This document shows positions 35,394-44,365 of a stretch of DNA of 64,000 nucleotides, in pieces. The DNA comes from Alphaproteobacteria bacterium (GTDB taxonomy: Bacteria; Pseudomonadota; Alphaproteobacteria; Rhizobiales; Hyphomicrobiaceae). Location of the stretch: positions 1 to 64,000 of the forward strand of contig JAHJQI010000047.1 of assembly GCA_018819265.1 (NCBI GenBank). The letters are read 5' to 3'. The notes below the pieces were generated by a model, which ran no database searches, was not told where the DNA came from, and saw only the letters and a program-made list of their open reading frames with translations. How positions within the stretch are numbered: position 1 is the stretch's first letter; every line of letters begins with the position of its first letter. Both the position numbers and the translations under genes were made by a program.

Positions 35394-36171
35394 CCAACTT
35401 CCTCCTCGTATCGGCGAAAATACCCTGCAAGGCCTCCCGCATCGGTTCGTTGGTGAGATCGACATGCAGCGGCGTCACCGAGATCATGCCCTTGTAGATC
35501 GCCCACAGGTCGGTGCCTTCAACCGGATTCGATTTGCGCCGCTCGAATCCGAACCAGTAGTAGGGATGCCCCCAGGTATCGTGCCGCTCGTCAATATGCA
35601 GGTTGTTTTGATCCCGCCGCCCTTGGCGCGCTATCGTGATTCCGGCCACAGCCTCGGGCGCCAGATCGGGGAAGTTCACGTTCATCAGCACGCCGTCCGG
35701 CAGGCCCGCCTCCAACAGCCGCTCGATGAGCTTCGGTCCGTGCGCGATCGGCGTGTCCCAATGGATATCGCCTTCGGCGTTGAAACCGACCGCAAGGCTC
35801 ATCGCAATGGATTTGATTCCCAGAAGCGAACCTTCGATCGCCCCGGCAATAGTGCCTGAATAGGTGACGTCCTCGGCGATGTTCGTGCCGTAGTTGACAC
35901 CCGACAGGACCAGATCCGGGGGATTGTCGAGCAGCACATGGCGCACGCCCATGATGACGCAATCCGTCGGTGTGCCGCGCACGGCAAAGCGCCGCTCGCT
36001 GACTTCGCGGCAACGCAGCGGCTCATGCAGCGTCAGCGAATGCGACGCCCCCGACTGGTTTGTCTCTGGCGCCACCACCCACACGTCGTCGCTCAGCTGC
36101 GCGGCGATATCCTCCAGGCACTTCAGCCCCGGAGCATTGATGCCGTCGTCGTTGGTCACGAGAATTCGCAT
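35383..36171 (-). CDS. surE: 5'/3'-nucleotidase SurE
   Basis: 262 residues. SurE is a metal-dependent nucleoside monophosphate phosphatase. The start [15 protein letters not shown] holds the Asp-Asp metal ligands, followed by [22 protein letters not shown] with the Asn and Ser ligands and [27 protein letters not shown] with the Asn ligand. The C-terminus GSE is encoded by the heptamer repeat. In the conserved order it follows serS; here 980 bases of repeats separate them. The gene lacks a pcm downstream. Confidence 0.95.
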   Translation of the reverse strand: MRILVTNDDGINAPGLKCLEDIAAQLSDDVWVVAPETNQSGASHSLTLHEPLRCREVSERRFAVRGTPTDCVIMGVRHVLLDNPPDLVLSGVNYGTNIAEDVTYSGTIAGAIEGSLLGIKSIAMSLAVGFNAEGDIHWDTPIAHGPKLIERLLEAGLPDGVLMNVNFPDLAPEAVAGITIARQGRRDQNNLHIDERHDTWGHPYYWFGFERRKSNPVEGTDLWAIYKGMISVTPLHVDLTNEPMREALQGIFADTRRKLGSE

Positions 36172-37153
36172 GGATCAGGCTCCAGGAATTAAGGGTTAGG
36201 AATGACGTATCGGATCGTGAATTCGGGTTCGCCAAAACACGGAGCGGACGCAGCTTCAAGATCCCGGAACACCACCGCTCCCACCAACGTCATCCCCGCG
36301 CAGGCGGGGACCCAAGCAAGCATGCGTAGATCATGACGCATCACCAAAACTACCATACCGAAAATATCCGCCAGGCTTAGGTTCCCGCCTGCGCGGGAAT
36401 GACGAACGATTTGATTTCATGCGCAATGGACTATCCGGCAACGACGCCATCCCCGCCAACGCCATCCCCGCCAACGGCGCCATCCCCACCAACGTCATCC
36501 CCGCGACGGCGGACCCAAGCGAGCATGCGTAGATCATGACGCATCAACAAAAAATACCGTACCGGAAAAATCCGCCAGGCTTAGGTTCGCAAGATTCACG
36601 AAACAAGTGCAACACCCTACACTGCACTTCAACCGTGAATCCATCTTCCCGCCTGCGCGGGAATGACGAACGATTTGATTTCATGCGCAATGGACTATCC
36701 GCCAACGGCGCCATCCCCACCAACGTCATCCCCGCGAAGGCGGGAACCCCGCCAACGTCATCCCCGCGAAGGCGCCATCCCCACCAACGTCATCCCCGCG
36801 AAGGCGGACCCAAGCAAGCATGCGTAGATCATGACGCATCACCAAAACTACCATACCGAAAATATCCGCCAGGCTTAGGTTCCCGCCTGCGCGGGAATGA
36901 CGAACGATTTGATTTCATGCGCAATGGATTATCCGGCAACGACGCCATCCCCGCCAACGGCGCTATCCCCACCAACGGCGCTATCCCCACCAACGTCATC
37001 CCCGCGAAGGCGCTATCCCCACCAACGTCATCCCCGCGAAGGCGGGGACCCATCCAAGCTACGGCAAGTCAGCCGCTCCAAGTTGGAACACGACATTGAA
37101 ACTTCCAGCCTGGACTGACGTCCGCCTGCGCGGGAATGACGACGGTGGGTGCA
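36172..37153. repeat. REP/BIME-like repeat cluster between serS and surE
   Basis: About 980 bases without a gene. Three long units (A 36281-36447, B 36486-36720, C 36781-36955) each contain a left arm CGTCATCCCCGCG...GGCGG, a spacer with GCATGCGTAGATCATGACGC, and an inverted right arm TTCCCGCCTGCGCGGGAATGACG, then a constant tail (GATTTGATTTCATGCGCAAT). Unit B has an extra ~60 bases before its right arm. Between them are short modules (CAACGTCATCCCCGCGAAGG, CAACGGCGC-ATCCCCACC) at 36448-36485, 36721-36780 and 36956-37050. A lone right arm lies at 37118-37145. Open frames here (for example 36536-37099) are made of repeat and are not genes. No RAYT transposase is in the window. Confidence 0.9.
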
Positions 37154-38428
37154 TTACCCGCCGATCCGCTCCATCCCGCCCATATACGGCCGCAATGCCT
37201 CCGGTATGACAACCGAGCCGTCCGCCTGTTGATAGTTTTCCAGCACCGCAACCAGCGTCCGCCCGACCGCGAGTCCGGACCCGTTCAGCGTATGCACATA
37301 GCGGATATCCTTGTCGCCCGCCTTGTAGCGCGCACCCATGCGGCGCGCCTGGAAATCGCCGCACACCGAGCACGACGAAATCTCGCGGTAGGCGTCCTGG
37401 CCGGGAAGCCAAGCCTCGATGTCGTAGGTCTTCTGCGAGGCAAAGCCCATGTCGCCGGTGCAAAGGAGCATCGTGCGGTAGGGGATCTCGAGACGCTGCA
37501 AGACCTTCTCCGCCGACGCCGTCATCCGCTCATGTTCTTCGAGCGACTGTTCCGGCGTCGTGATCGAGACGAGTTCCACCTTCGAGAACTGGTGCTGGCG
37601 GATCATGCCTCGTGTATCGCGTCCGGCCGAACCGGCTTCTGAGCGGAAGCACGGCGTCCAAGCCGTGCAGCGCATCGGCAATTGATCCCGGCTCATGACT
37701 TCGTCGCGCACCATGTTGGTCAGCGACACTTCCGCCGTCGGGATCAGCCAGAAACCGTTGGTGGTCTGGAACAGATCCTCGGCGAACTTCGGCAGGTTGC
37801 CGGTGCCATAGACCGCATCATCGCGCACCAGGAAGGGCGGGAGGTATTCGGTATAGCCGTTCTCGGTGGTATGCAGATCGAGCATGAACGAGGCGATGGC
37901 GCGCTCCAGCTTCGACAGCGCCTCCTTGAGCACGACGAACCGCGCCCCCGAGATCTTGGCTGCCGTCTCGAAGTCCATCAGGCCCAGCGCTTCCCCGATC
38001 TCGAAGTGCTGCCGGGGCGCAAAATCGAACTTGCGCGGGCTCCCCCACTTGCGCACTTCGACGTTGGCATTCTCGTCCGCCCCGACCGGCACATCGTCGC
38101 GCGGCAGATTTGGGATCGCCGACAGCGCCGCGTTCAGATCGACCGTCGCCTTGCGCTCGTCTTCCTCGCCCGCCTGCAACCCGTCCTTCAGTGCCGCGAC
38201 TTCCGCCTTCAGCGTGTCGGCAAGCGCGCTATCCTTCGCCCCCATTGCCTTGCCGATCTCCTTGGAGGCGGCATTTCGGCGGCTCTGCAGTTCCTGAACG
38301 CGGGTGATGATCGCCCGCCGCTTTTCGTCGAGCGCAATCAGCTCGCAAGCCTGCGGATCGAGCCCCCGGCTCTTGAGCCCTTTGTCGAAAAGGTCTGCGT
38401 TGTCCCGGATCCATTTGATGTCGAACAC
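37154..38428 (-). CDS. serS: Seryl-tRNA synthetase
   Basis: 424 residues from the GTG at 38428, which has AGAGG at 9 bases and gives the standard N-terminus (V/M)FDIKWIRDN. Upstream ATGs (38464, 38611) would add untypical residues. Class II features: the N-terminal coiled-coil arm (about 25-105, [22 protein letters not shown]), motif 2 [30 protein letters not shown] and motif 3 [20 protein letters not shown]. It charges tRNA-Ser and tRNA-Sec. Distal neighbour of tatC in the conserved order. Confidence 0.97.
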   Translation of the reverse strand: MFDIKWIRDNADLFDKGLKSRGLDPQACELIALDEKRRAIITRVQELQSRRNAASKEIGKAMGAKDSALADTLKAEVAALKDGLQAGEEDERKATVDLNAALSAIPNLPRDDVPVGADENANVEVRKWGSPRKFDFAPRQHFEIGEALGLMDFETAAKISGARFVVLKEALSKLERAIASFMLDLHTTENGYTEYLPPFLVRDDAVYGTGNLPKFAEDLFQTTNGFWLIPTAEVSLTNMVRDEVMSRDQLPMRCTAWTPCFRSEAGSAGRDTRGMIRQHQFSKVELVSITTPEQSLEEHERMTASAEKVLQRLEIPYRTMLLCTGDMGFASQKTYDIEAWLPGQDAYREISSCSVCGDFQARRMGARYKAGDKDIRYVHTLNGSGLAVGRTLVAVLENYQQADGSVVIPEALRPYMGGMERIGG

Positions 38429-38807
38429 TGGCGTCGGCCTCTTGTTGTCTGGGGCAATCAGCATGTTCAGCAAAAGTGCATGCGGTTTTGCGACCGGAAC
38501 ATGCCGCAGGAAATGGAACCGAAGCGCCATCGCGAGTCCACGAACGGCGAACGCGCTCCAGATTTGCACAGACCTATAGGACGCACAGGCCCACGGGTCC
38601 ATACGGCCCAAAGGCGCACAGCGCTAGCTATGTAAGGCAGAACCTTGCACAATGCATAGAATCCGCTTACAATACCAGCTTAGGGGTTAGGGCAACGCTA
38701 GCACCAACTAATATAATCAAAGACAACGCAGATCAGGAGACAATTGATGAACTAATACAGAAACTCTGGCCAGTTAGGCCTGAGTAATTCGAAAAGGTTC
38801 TGTCAAG
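38429..38807. other. AT-richer stretch between serS and higB
   Basis: About 380 bases holding the serS promoter side and the upstream part of the TA island. From about 38640 the base composition drops clearly in GC. A plus-strand frame ends at 38787 with a protein-like tail (ETIDELIQKLWPVRPE) after GATCAGGAGA, but no credible start exists, so it may be a 3' gene remnant. GGCCAGTTAGGCC at 38763-38775 forms a small hairpin. Confidence 0.5.
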
Positions 38808-39086
38808 ATGATCTCGTCATTTCGAAGTCGTGCGTTGAAACGGTTTTGGGAGCGAATCGACAAGTCCAAGCTGCCACCCGACCGAATTTTAAGGATTGAG
38901 ATGGTTCTCGACCGACTAGATTCGGCCACAACACCACAAGACCTCGACCTGCCAGGACTGCAATTTCACCGGCTAGCTGGATCGTCGCAAGGTCGCTTCG
39001 CAGTATCCATCAACGCAAACTGGCGGATCACCTTTGCTTTTGACGGCGAAGATGCTGTTGGAGTCGACATGGAAGACTATCACTGA
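38808..39086 (+). CDS. higB: HigB-type toxin (RelE/ParE superfamily)
   Basis: 92 residues: MISSFRSRALKRFWE at the start, RIEMVLDRLDSATTPQDLDLPGLQFHRLAGSSQGRFAVSINANWRITFAFD in the centre, and DYH at the end. This is the HigB pattern of host-inhibition-of-growth toxins, ribosome-dependent mRNA interferases. AAGG lies 9 bases upstream of the ATG. Toxin-first order with the antitoxin 46 bases behind is typical of higBA. Base composition is lower in GC than the surrounding operon. Confidence 0.9.
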   Translation: MISSFRSRALKRFWERIDKSKLPPDRILRIEMVLDRLDSATTPQDLDLPGLQFHRLAGSSQGRFAVSINANWRITFAFDGEDAVGVDMEDYH

Positions 39087-39132
39087 ATTGGCCCGAGTCT
39101 GTTGTAACGCGTCGAACTATGGAGCCACCTGA

Positions 39133-39441
39133 ATGCCCACATTGAAAAGATCACCCGACCGGTGCCCCACGCACCCTGGCGCGTTCATGCGCGAAATCAT
39201 TCTACCCGCGTTGCCAGTTCCAAAAACCGAAGTAGCGCGTGCGCTCGGAATATCGCGTCAGACGCTGTATGACATTCTCTCCGAGAAGCAGCCGGTCACG
39301 CCCCCAATGGCAGTCCGCCTGGCGAAAGTGTTCGAAACGTCCGCTGCATCCTGGGTGAACATGCAAACGGCCTACGACCTCTGGCATGCTGAGCGTGAAG
39401 TGGACACCTCACAACTCGTGTCTCTGAAGGAAGCGAGTTAG
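39133..39441 (+). CDS. higA: HigA-type antitoxin (Xre-family HTH)
   Basis: 102 residues with an HTH: HPGAFMREIILPALPVPKTEVARALGISRQTLYDILSEK, then MAVRLAKVFETSAASWVNMQTAYDLW, the VapI/HigA signature. It should neutralise HigB and repress the higBA promoter. GGAG at 8 bases upstream supports the ATG at 39133. Its stop overlaps the stop of tatC by 4 bases on the opposite strand, so the pair sits exactly at the end of tatC. Confidence 0.92.
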   Translation: MPTLKRSPDRCPTHPGAFMREIILPALPVPKTEVARALGISRQTLYDILSEKQPVTPPMAVRLAKVFETSAASWVNMQTAYDLWHAEREVDTSQLVSLKEAS

Positions 39442-40250
39442 TCCTGCGTCCCACCAACTGCCTTGTCGGCCTCTTTCTTCTCGACCCACTTTACGGTCCA
39501 GATGGAGGCTTCGTAGAGCAGGCACGTCGGCAGCGCCATGATGATCATGGAAATCGCGTCCGGCGGCGTCAGCACGGCCGCGATTGCGAAGATGCCGAGG
39601 ATCGCATAGCGCCTTCCGGCAATCAGCGCCGCTGAATCGATGACGCCCGCCCGCGCCATCAGCGTCAGCACGACGGGCAACTGGAAGCAGATGCCGAATC
39701 CCATGATCAGCGTCATGATCAAGGACAGGTATTCGCTGACCTTCGGCAGCAGTTCGATCGCGGCCGTCGTCGCATCGCCCGCCTGCTGGAACCCGACCGA
39801 GAACCGCACCAGCAGCGGCATAGCGATGAAATAGACGATGCACGCGCCGAGAATGAACAGCAGCGGGGTCGCAACGAGATAGGGACGAAATGCTGCCCGT
39901 TCGTTCTTATAGAGCCCCGGCGCCACGAACTTGTAGACCTGCATTGCCACGACCGGGAACGACAAGAACGCCGCCCCGAACATTGCGACTTTGATATCGA
40001 CGAAGAACTTTTCCAAGAGGTGCGTATAGATGGTCTTGGCGTGCTCCGCGCCGACCACGCTGACGAACGGCCACAACAGGATGTTGTAGATGTGCTTTGA
40101 GACCGCGAAGCACAAAACGAACATCACGAAGAACGCGGCGACCGAATAGATCAGCCGTTGCCGCAATTCGATCAGGTGATCGAGAATTGGCGCCTTTGAA
40201 GCCTCGATATCAGCGTTGTCGTTGGCCCCGTGGCCGACTGTATCCGCCAT
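39438..40250 (-). CDS. tatC: Sec-independent translocase subunit TatC
   Basis: 270 residues with six membrane helices. TatC recognises twin-arginine signal peptides. N-terminal cytoplasmic motif APILDHLIELRQRLIYS, then periplasmic LLEKFFVDIKVAMFGAAFLSFPVVAMQVYKFVAPGLYKNERAAF with the conserved Tyr/Glu region. The start lies 5 bases after the tatB stop. A variable tail (EKKEADKAVGGTQD) ends at the TA island. Confidence 0.96.
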   Translation of the reverse strand: MADTVGHGANDNADIEASKAPILDHLIELRQRLIYSVAAFFVMFVLCFAVSKHIYNILLWPFVSVVGAEHAKTIYTHLLEKFFVDIKVAMFGAAFLSFPVVAMQVYKFVAPGLYKNERAAFRPYLVATPLLFILGACIVYFIAMPLLVRFSVGFQQAGDATTAAIELLPKVSEYLSLIMTLIMGFGICFQLPVVLTLMARAGVIDSAALIAGRRYAILGIFAIAAVLTPPDAISMIIMALPTCLLYEASIWTVKWVEKKEADKAVGGTQD

Positions 40251-40255
40251 CAGGA

Positions 40256-40762
40256 TCAGACCCCGCTCTTCTCGGCACCGCGAGCGGCGCGAGCGACAGG
40301 CTCGACGGCGGCAGACTCGACGGCAACGGGCTCGGCCTTCTTCGGCGGTCCGGGATCATCGAAGGTCGCCTGCACCCAGTCGTCGTCGGCTGCCTCGCTC
40401 GATGCACTGCTTGCCGCATCCACGGAGCCTGCCAGTTCCCCTGAAGCGGTCTTCTTCTCGAGCGTCGCCTTGGCCGACGCGTCGATTTTTCCCGCATCGA
40501 GATCGCGTTCAACCTGACGGGCCGCGCCATGCATCGTCGACGTGACGTCCTGCTTGATGCCGGCCATGTCCTTGCGGATCTGATCGAGTTCCGTCTCGCG
40601 CAGCGCCTCGTCGAACTGCGTGCGGAACTCGGAAGCCTGGCGGCGGATGACACCCAGATATTTGCCGAGCGTCCTCAGCAGAACCGGCAAATCCTTCGGC
40701 CCCACCACGATAAGCGCGATGACGCCCAGGATCAGTAGCTCGCTCCAGCCGATATCGAACAT
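40256..40762 (-). CDS. tatB: Sec-independent translocase subunit TatB
   Basis: 168 residues from ATG 40762 (MFDIGWSELLILGVIALIVVGPKDLP), the standard TatB start; an ATG at 40780 would add six residues. One membrane helix, the GPKDLP hinge, an amphipathic helix, then a long acidic/alanine-rich tail ending in RGAEKSGV. It hands Tat substrates to TatC. Second gene of tatA-tatB-tatC; the tatA stop is 159 bases upstream. Confidence 0.95.
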   Translation of the reverse strand: MFDIGWSELLILGVIALIVVGPKDLPVLLRTLGKYLGVIRRQASEFRTQFDEALRETELDQIRKDMAGIKQDVTSTMHGAARQVERDLDAGKIDASAKATLEKKTASGELAGSVDAASSASSEAADDDWVQATFDDPGPPKKAEPVAVESAAVEPVARAARGAEKSGV

Positions 40763-40921
40763 GTGTTTCTGGAAGACCATCAGAAGCCGTCCGGATCGCA
40801 CCGGACGGTTGGCGAAGTTGGCGACTGGCGACCCGCTGCCAGATCGAAGACCGGGACGGCAAAGCTGCGCATCTTAGTCAGGCTTGCGAAGCGGACCTAT
40901 TTCCCCGGTCTGACGGCTCTT

Positions 40922-41158
40922 TCAACCAGCCTTTGTGCGCTGCGCCTCGGCCTTTTCGGCAGCACTGGCCTGATGCTCGATCGTCGCTGAACCGTCCTGC
41001 TTCTTGACGGGTTGGTCCTCGTCGTCGGCCATCCCCTTCTTGAAGCTCTTGATGCCCTTGGCGACGTCGGCCATGACCGAAGAGATGCGTCCGCTGCCGA
41101 ACAGCAAAACGACGATCACGAGCAGAATGATCCAGTGCGTGACGCTGAATGTACCCAT
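40922..41158 (-). CDS. tatA: Sec-independent translocase subunit TatA
   Basis: 78 residues: [29 protein letters not shown] is the membrane helix with the FG-x-GRI hinge, followed by the amphipathic [10 protein letters not shown] helix and a Lys/Gln/Glu-rich tail. It forms the pore component of the Tat system. First of the tat genes. Confidence 0.96.
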   Translation of the reverse strand: MGTFSVTHWIILLVIVVLLFGSGRISSVMADVAKGIKSFKKGMADDEDQPVKKQDGSATIEHQASAAEKAEAQRTKAG

Positions 41159-41282
41159 AAGTCCTCAGCTCCTAAGCAGCGCATGTGCTGCAAGTTTCCT
41201 GTTAAGTTCCAACTATCGCACGAAAGCCGAACCCCCGGCAAGCAGTGCCGCCCGACGAAGTTTCCAGGCTGCTTGGCTTGAA

Positions 41283-42428
41283 TCAGGCCGAAATGGCGCC
41301 ATTGGCCGGAAACACCAGGAGGCGTGCCGGGTCGACCTCGATCAGGACCTCCGCCCCCTTCGCCCAATGCGCATAATGCGGCGTCCTCACCCTGAGCGGG
41401 GCCTCGAACCCCTGGACCCCGATTTCGAGCAGATCGATATCGCCGAGAAAGCGGACATGCAGCACGCGACCGGGCAGTCCCTGCCCCGCCGATTTGACTT
41501 CGACTCCGCGTTCACGGATGCAGACGACGGCGGCTTCGCCTTGTTTGACGCCCGCCGGCGCTTCGAGCCGCCCCAGTGGGGTATCGATGCCCCCGCCGCT
41601 GACGGCATAGGCCACCTCGTTGATTTCCGAGAACATCCGGGCAACGAGCAGGTCGGCGGGATGGTCATAGAGCTTTTCGGCCTTGTCGAACTGGACAAGG
41701 CGCCCGGCCCGCAGCACCGCGATCCGGTCGCCAAGTCGCATCGCCTCCTCCGGGTGGTGCGTCACGATGAGCGACGTCGCTCGCGTCTCCCGCAACAGCG
41801 CCAGCGTTTCCTCCTGCATTTCGTCGCGCAATTGCACGTCAAGACCGGAAAACGGTTCATCCATCAGCATCACCGACGGCCGCGGCACGATCGCCCGCGC
41901 CAGCGCCACCCGCTGCTGCTGACCGCCCGAAAGCGTGTGCGGATAGCCGTCCGCGAACTTCTGCAGGCCGACGCGTGCCAGGACCGCAAGTGCCGCGCGC
42001 CTCGCTTCTTCGCGCGGCAACCTCCTCAAGCCGAACGCCACGTTTTCGAGGATCGAGAGATGCGGGAACAGCGCGAAGTCCTGGAACATCAGCCCGACCG
42101 AGCGCTGCTCGGGCGGCACGAAGGCGTTGGGTCCGGCGACTTCGCGATCGTTGATGAGAACCCGCCCCGCAGAGGGCTTCTCGATCCCCGAGGCAATTCG
42201 CAATAACGTCGTTTTCCCGCACCCCGATGGTCCGAGCAGACAGACGACCTCGCCCGGCGCGATATCGAGATCGACATGATGCAAGGCGTAAGTGTCGCCA
42301 TAGCGTCGCTCGACGCCTTCAAACGTCAGGCGCGCGGCAAACATCGCCGCCGCCCGCGCCCCGGCCTCTTGAACCGGGGCCGGCGCTTCGGCTGTCAGCT
42401 GCCGTGAAATCCACTCGCGCCACTGCAA
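41283..42428 (-). CDS. ABC transporter ATP-binding protein, FbpC/iron(III) or spermidine-type
   Basis: 381 residues. ATPase domain: Walker A LLGPSGCGKTTLLRIASG, signature LSGGQQQRVALARAI, Walker B MLMDEPFSGLDVQLRDEM, H-loop THHPEEAM. After about residue 250 comes a TOBE-like C-terminal domain (FSEINEVAYAVSGGGIDTPLGRLEAP, PHYAHWAKGAEVLIEVDP), as in FbpC and PotA-type importers. No permease or binding protein accompanies it. It stands between scpB and tatA, which are adjacent in the conserved order, so it looks like an extra gene. Substrate unknown; iron(III) is a fair guess. Confidence 0.85.
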   Translation of the reverse strand: MQWREWISRQLTAEAPAPVQEAGARAAAMFAARLTFEGVERRYGDTYALHHVDLDIAPGEVVCLLGPSGCGKTTLLRIASGIEKPSAGRVLINDREVAGPNAFVPPEQRSVGLMFQDFALFPHLSILENVAFGLRRLPREEARRAALAVLARVGLQKFADGYPHTLSGGQQQRVALARAIVPRPSVMLMDEPFSGLDVQLRDEMQEETLALLRETRATSLIVTHHPEEAMRLGDRIAVLRAGRLVQFDKAEKLYDHPADLLVARMFSEINEVAYAVSGGGIDTPLGRLEAPAGVKQGEAAVVCIRERGVEVKSAGQGLPGRVLHVRFLGDIDLLEIGVQGFEAPLRVRTPHYAHWAKGAEVLIEVDPARLLVFPANGAISA

Positions 42429-42476
42429 AGGGCGGGCCTTTATCTCGTCATGCGTTGAGGAAAGGGGCTGGGAAGT

Positions 42477-43436
42477 TCAGCCCGATGAGGGCTCCGGCTT
42501 ATCGGCCTGCCGGTTTTCATGCAAGTCTTCGTCATCCGAGCCGCTATCGCCTGCTTCACCGCCTTCGGATTCTTCCTCGGTTTCGTCCTCGCCCCCATCC
42601 AACGCGGGATCGTCGAGTTCGAGGTCCGCCTGATCCTCCTCTTCGTCCTCCAGCGGCAGTTCGTCCGGCATCAGGGAAGCCACGTCGCTCGGCTGTGGAA
42701 CCGAAAAGTCCGGCGGCAACTGCGCACTGAGCAATCCGGCCCCTCGCAACTCGCCAAGACCAGGAAGATCGGCAACATTGTCCAGGCCGAAGTGCTCGAG
42801 AAACAACTCCGTCGTGCCGTACGTGACCGGCCGTCCGGGCGCGCGCCGCCGCCCCCGCGGCCTGATCCAGGACGTGTCGAGAAGAATGTCGAGCGTACCA
42901 GCCGAAGTCGACACGCCGCGGATCTGTTCAATTTCCGCGCGCGTCACCGGCTGGTGGTAGGCGATGATCGCCAGCGTCTCGAGCGCGGCTTTCGACAGTC
43001 GCCGCTCCTCGAGGGTTTCCCTTTTCAAAAGATAGCCGAGATCGGCCGCCGTCCGGAACGCCCATTTCCCGGCCACCCGGACAAGATTGACCCCGCGCCC
43101 CTGGTAGTGGGCCTGCAGGTCCATCAGGAGCGGCAGTGGATCTTCGCCGGGAGGCAGGAACCCGGCGAGCTTCTGGGTGCTCATCGACTGCGGGGCGGAG
43201 AACAAAAGCGCTTCGATAATGCGCAGCATCTCGGCCCGCTCGCGCGACTGCGTTGGCATGGCGCTTCGAATTTCCTCTGCGTCTGCCTGTGCCTGTGGGG
43301 TCGCCGCGGTGGCAGTTCCGCCATGTTCCAGAACCGCTCCGGCATCGTTGCGCCCGGTCTCGGCCGCCTCGCTGCCTGTGACGAGCCGCAGTTTCGGCGG
43401 GCCGGTGCCGCCGGGTGGTGCGTTTCCAGCCGTCAT
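42477..43436 (-). CDS. scpB: Segregation and condensation protein B
   Basis: 319 residues from ATG 43436, overlapping the scpA stop by 4 bases (ATGA). Two winged-helix domains: MLRIIEALLFSAPQSMSTQKLAGFLPPGEDPLPLL and LETLAIIAYHQPVTRAEIEQIRGVSTSAGTLDILL, with WIRPRGRRRAPGRPVTYGTTELFLEHFGLDNVADLP. It partners ScpA and SMC in chromosome condensation. The ends are unusual: a ~60-residue disordered N-terminal extension and a strongly acidic tail (EDEEEDQADLELDDP and Glu/Asp/Ser repeats). Confidence 0.95.
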   Translation of the reverse strand: MTAGNAPPGGTGPPKLRLVTGSEAAETGRNDAGAVLEHGGTATAATPQAQADAEEIRSAMPTQSRERAEMLRIIEALLFSAPQSMSTQKLAGFLPPGEDPLPLLMDLQAHYQGRGVNLVRVAGKWAFRTAADLGYLLKRETLEERRLSKAALETLAIIAYHQPVTRAEIEQIRGVSTSAGTLDILLDTSWIRPRGRRRAPGRPVTYGTTELFLEHFGLDNVADLPGLGELRGAGLLSAQLPPDFSVPQPSDVASLMPDELPLEDEEEDQADLELDDPALDGGEDETEEESEGGEAGDSGSDDEDLHENRQADKPEPSSG

Positions 43437-44299
43437 TTCGCAGGCTCCCACACTTCACCGTCGCGACGCCGCATATAGATCGGCTGGAACGGTCCGTCCT
43501 GGCGCAGTTCCACGAATCCTTCGCGCGCCATTTCCAAAGTCGCCCCGAACGAACTCGCCCGCACCGTCCTGACCTCGTCGGCGTCCGCCGTGACGGCCAT
43601 GAACTCACGCAGGAAGCCGTCGAAGTCGGACCACGATCCGGGCACCACGCAGCCGATCAACCGCTGCAGATGCCCGCGCGCCTGCTTGATTGACCACACC
43701 TTGCGCGCGCGTACCGTGTGGACGGTCCTGATCGTCCTCTGCCGCGATCCGGCATACGCCAGCAGCAGGTCGTTGATGTCCGCTCCCCAAACCCGCTGGC
43801 GGATGGCGGTGACGCGTTCCGGCATGCCGCGCCCGAACACGTCGCGCCCGAATCGCGCCCGCGTCATTAGTTGCGCCGCCCGTTCGCGCATGGCTTCGAG
43901 CCGCATCAGCCGGAAGGCCAGCCGTTGTGCCATTTCTTCGGCACTCGCGACTTCTTCAGACATGTCATCGCGTGGCAGCAGTAGCTTCGACTTGAGAAAC
44001 GCCAGCCAGGCAGCCATGACGAGATATTCGCCGGCCACTTCGAGGCGCAGGGTCTCAGCCTGCGCGATGAATTGAAGATACTGTTCCGCGAGCGCCAGGA
44101 CCGAAATGTTGGCAAGATCGACCTTTTGCGTCCGCGCCAGCGCCAGCAGCAGGTCGAGCGGCCCCTCGAAGCCGCCGACATCCACTTTCAACTGGTCGCG
44201 GTCGCCCTCGACGACCGGCAGCCGCTCCGGGCTGTCCCAGTCCTGCTGCGACACGGCGGCAACGCTCTCCTCGGACTCGGTTGGTTCTTCAGGAATCAT
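43433..44299 (-). CDS. scpA: Segregation and condensation protein A
   Basis: 288 residues from ATG 44299 (a GTG three codons earlier has GAGG close by). The kleisin pattern: LKVDVGGFEGPLDLLLALARTQKVDLANISVLALAEQYL at the N-terminus, LVMAAWLAFLKSKLLLP in the middle, and a C-terminal winged helix (EFMAVTADADEVRTVRASSFGATLEMAREGFVELRQD). It bridges SMC heads. Translationally coupled to scpB. Confidence 0.95.
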   Translation of the reverse strand: MIPEEPTESEESVAAVSQQDWDSPERLPVVEGDRDQLKVDVGGFEGPLDLLLALARTQKVDLANISVLALAEQYLQFIAQAETLRLEVAGEYLVMAAWLAFLKSKLLLPRDDMSEEVASAEEMAQRLAFRLMRLEAMRERAAQLMTRARFGRDVFGRGMPERVTAIRQRVWGADINDLLLAYAGSRQRTIRTVHTVRARKVWSIKQARGHLQRLIGCVVPGSWSDFDGFLREFMAVTADADEVRTVRASSFGATLEMAREGFVELRQDGPFQPIYMRRRDGEVWEPAK

Positions 44300-44365
44300 G
44301 TTTGCCACAATGCCTCGATTCGTTCGTCAGGAACGTATGCGAAGTCTTTATCACACTTCGAGAAA

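Noticed and set aside
36281..37050. CRISPR array
   Set aside because: Repeat units are about 155 bases, of unequal length and with palindromic arms; there are no short regular spacers and no cas genes.
36536..37099. A 187-residue frame with repeated proline-rich segments
   Set aside because: The frame consists of the BIME-like repeats themselves. Segments repeat with the DNA units and there is no start signal.
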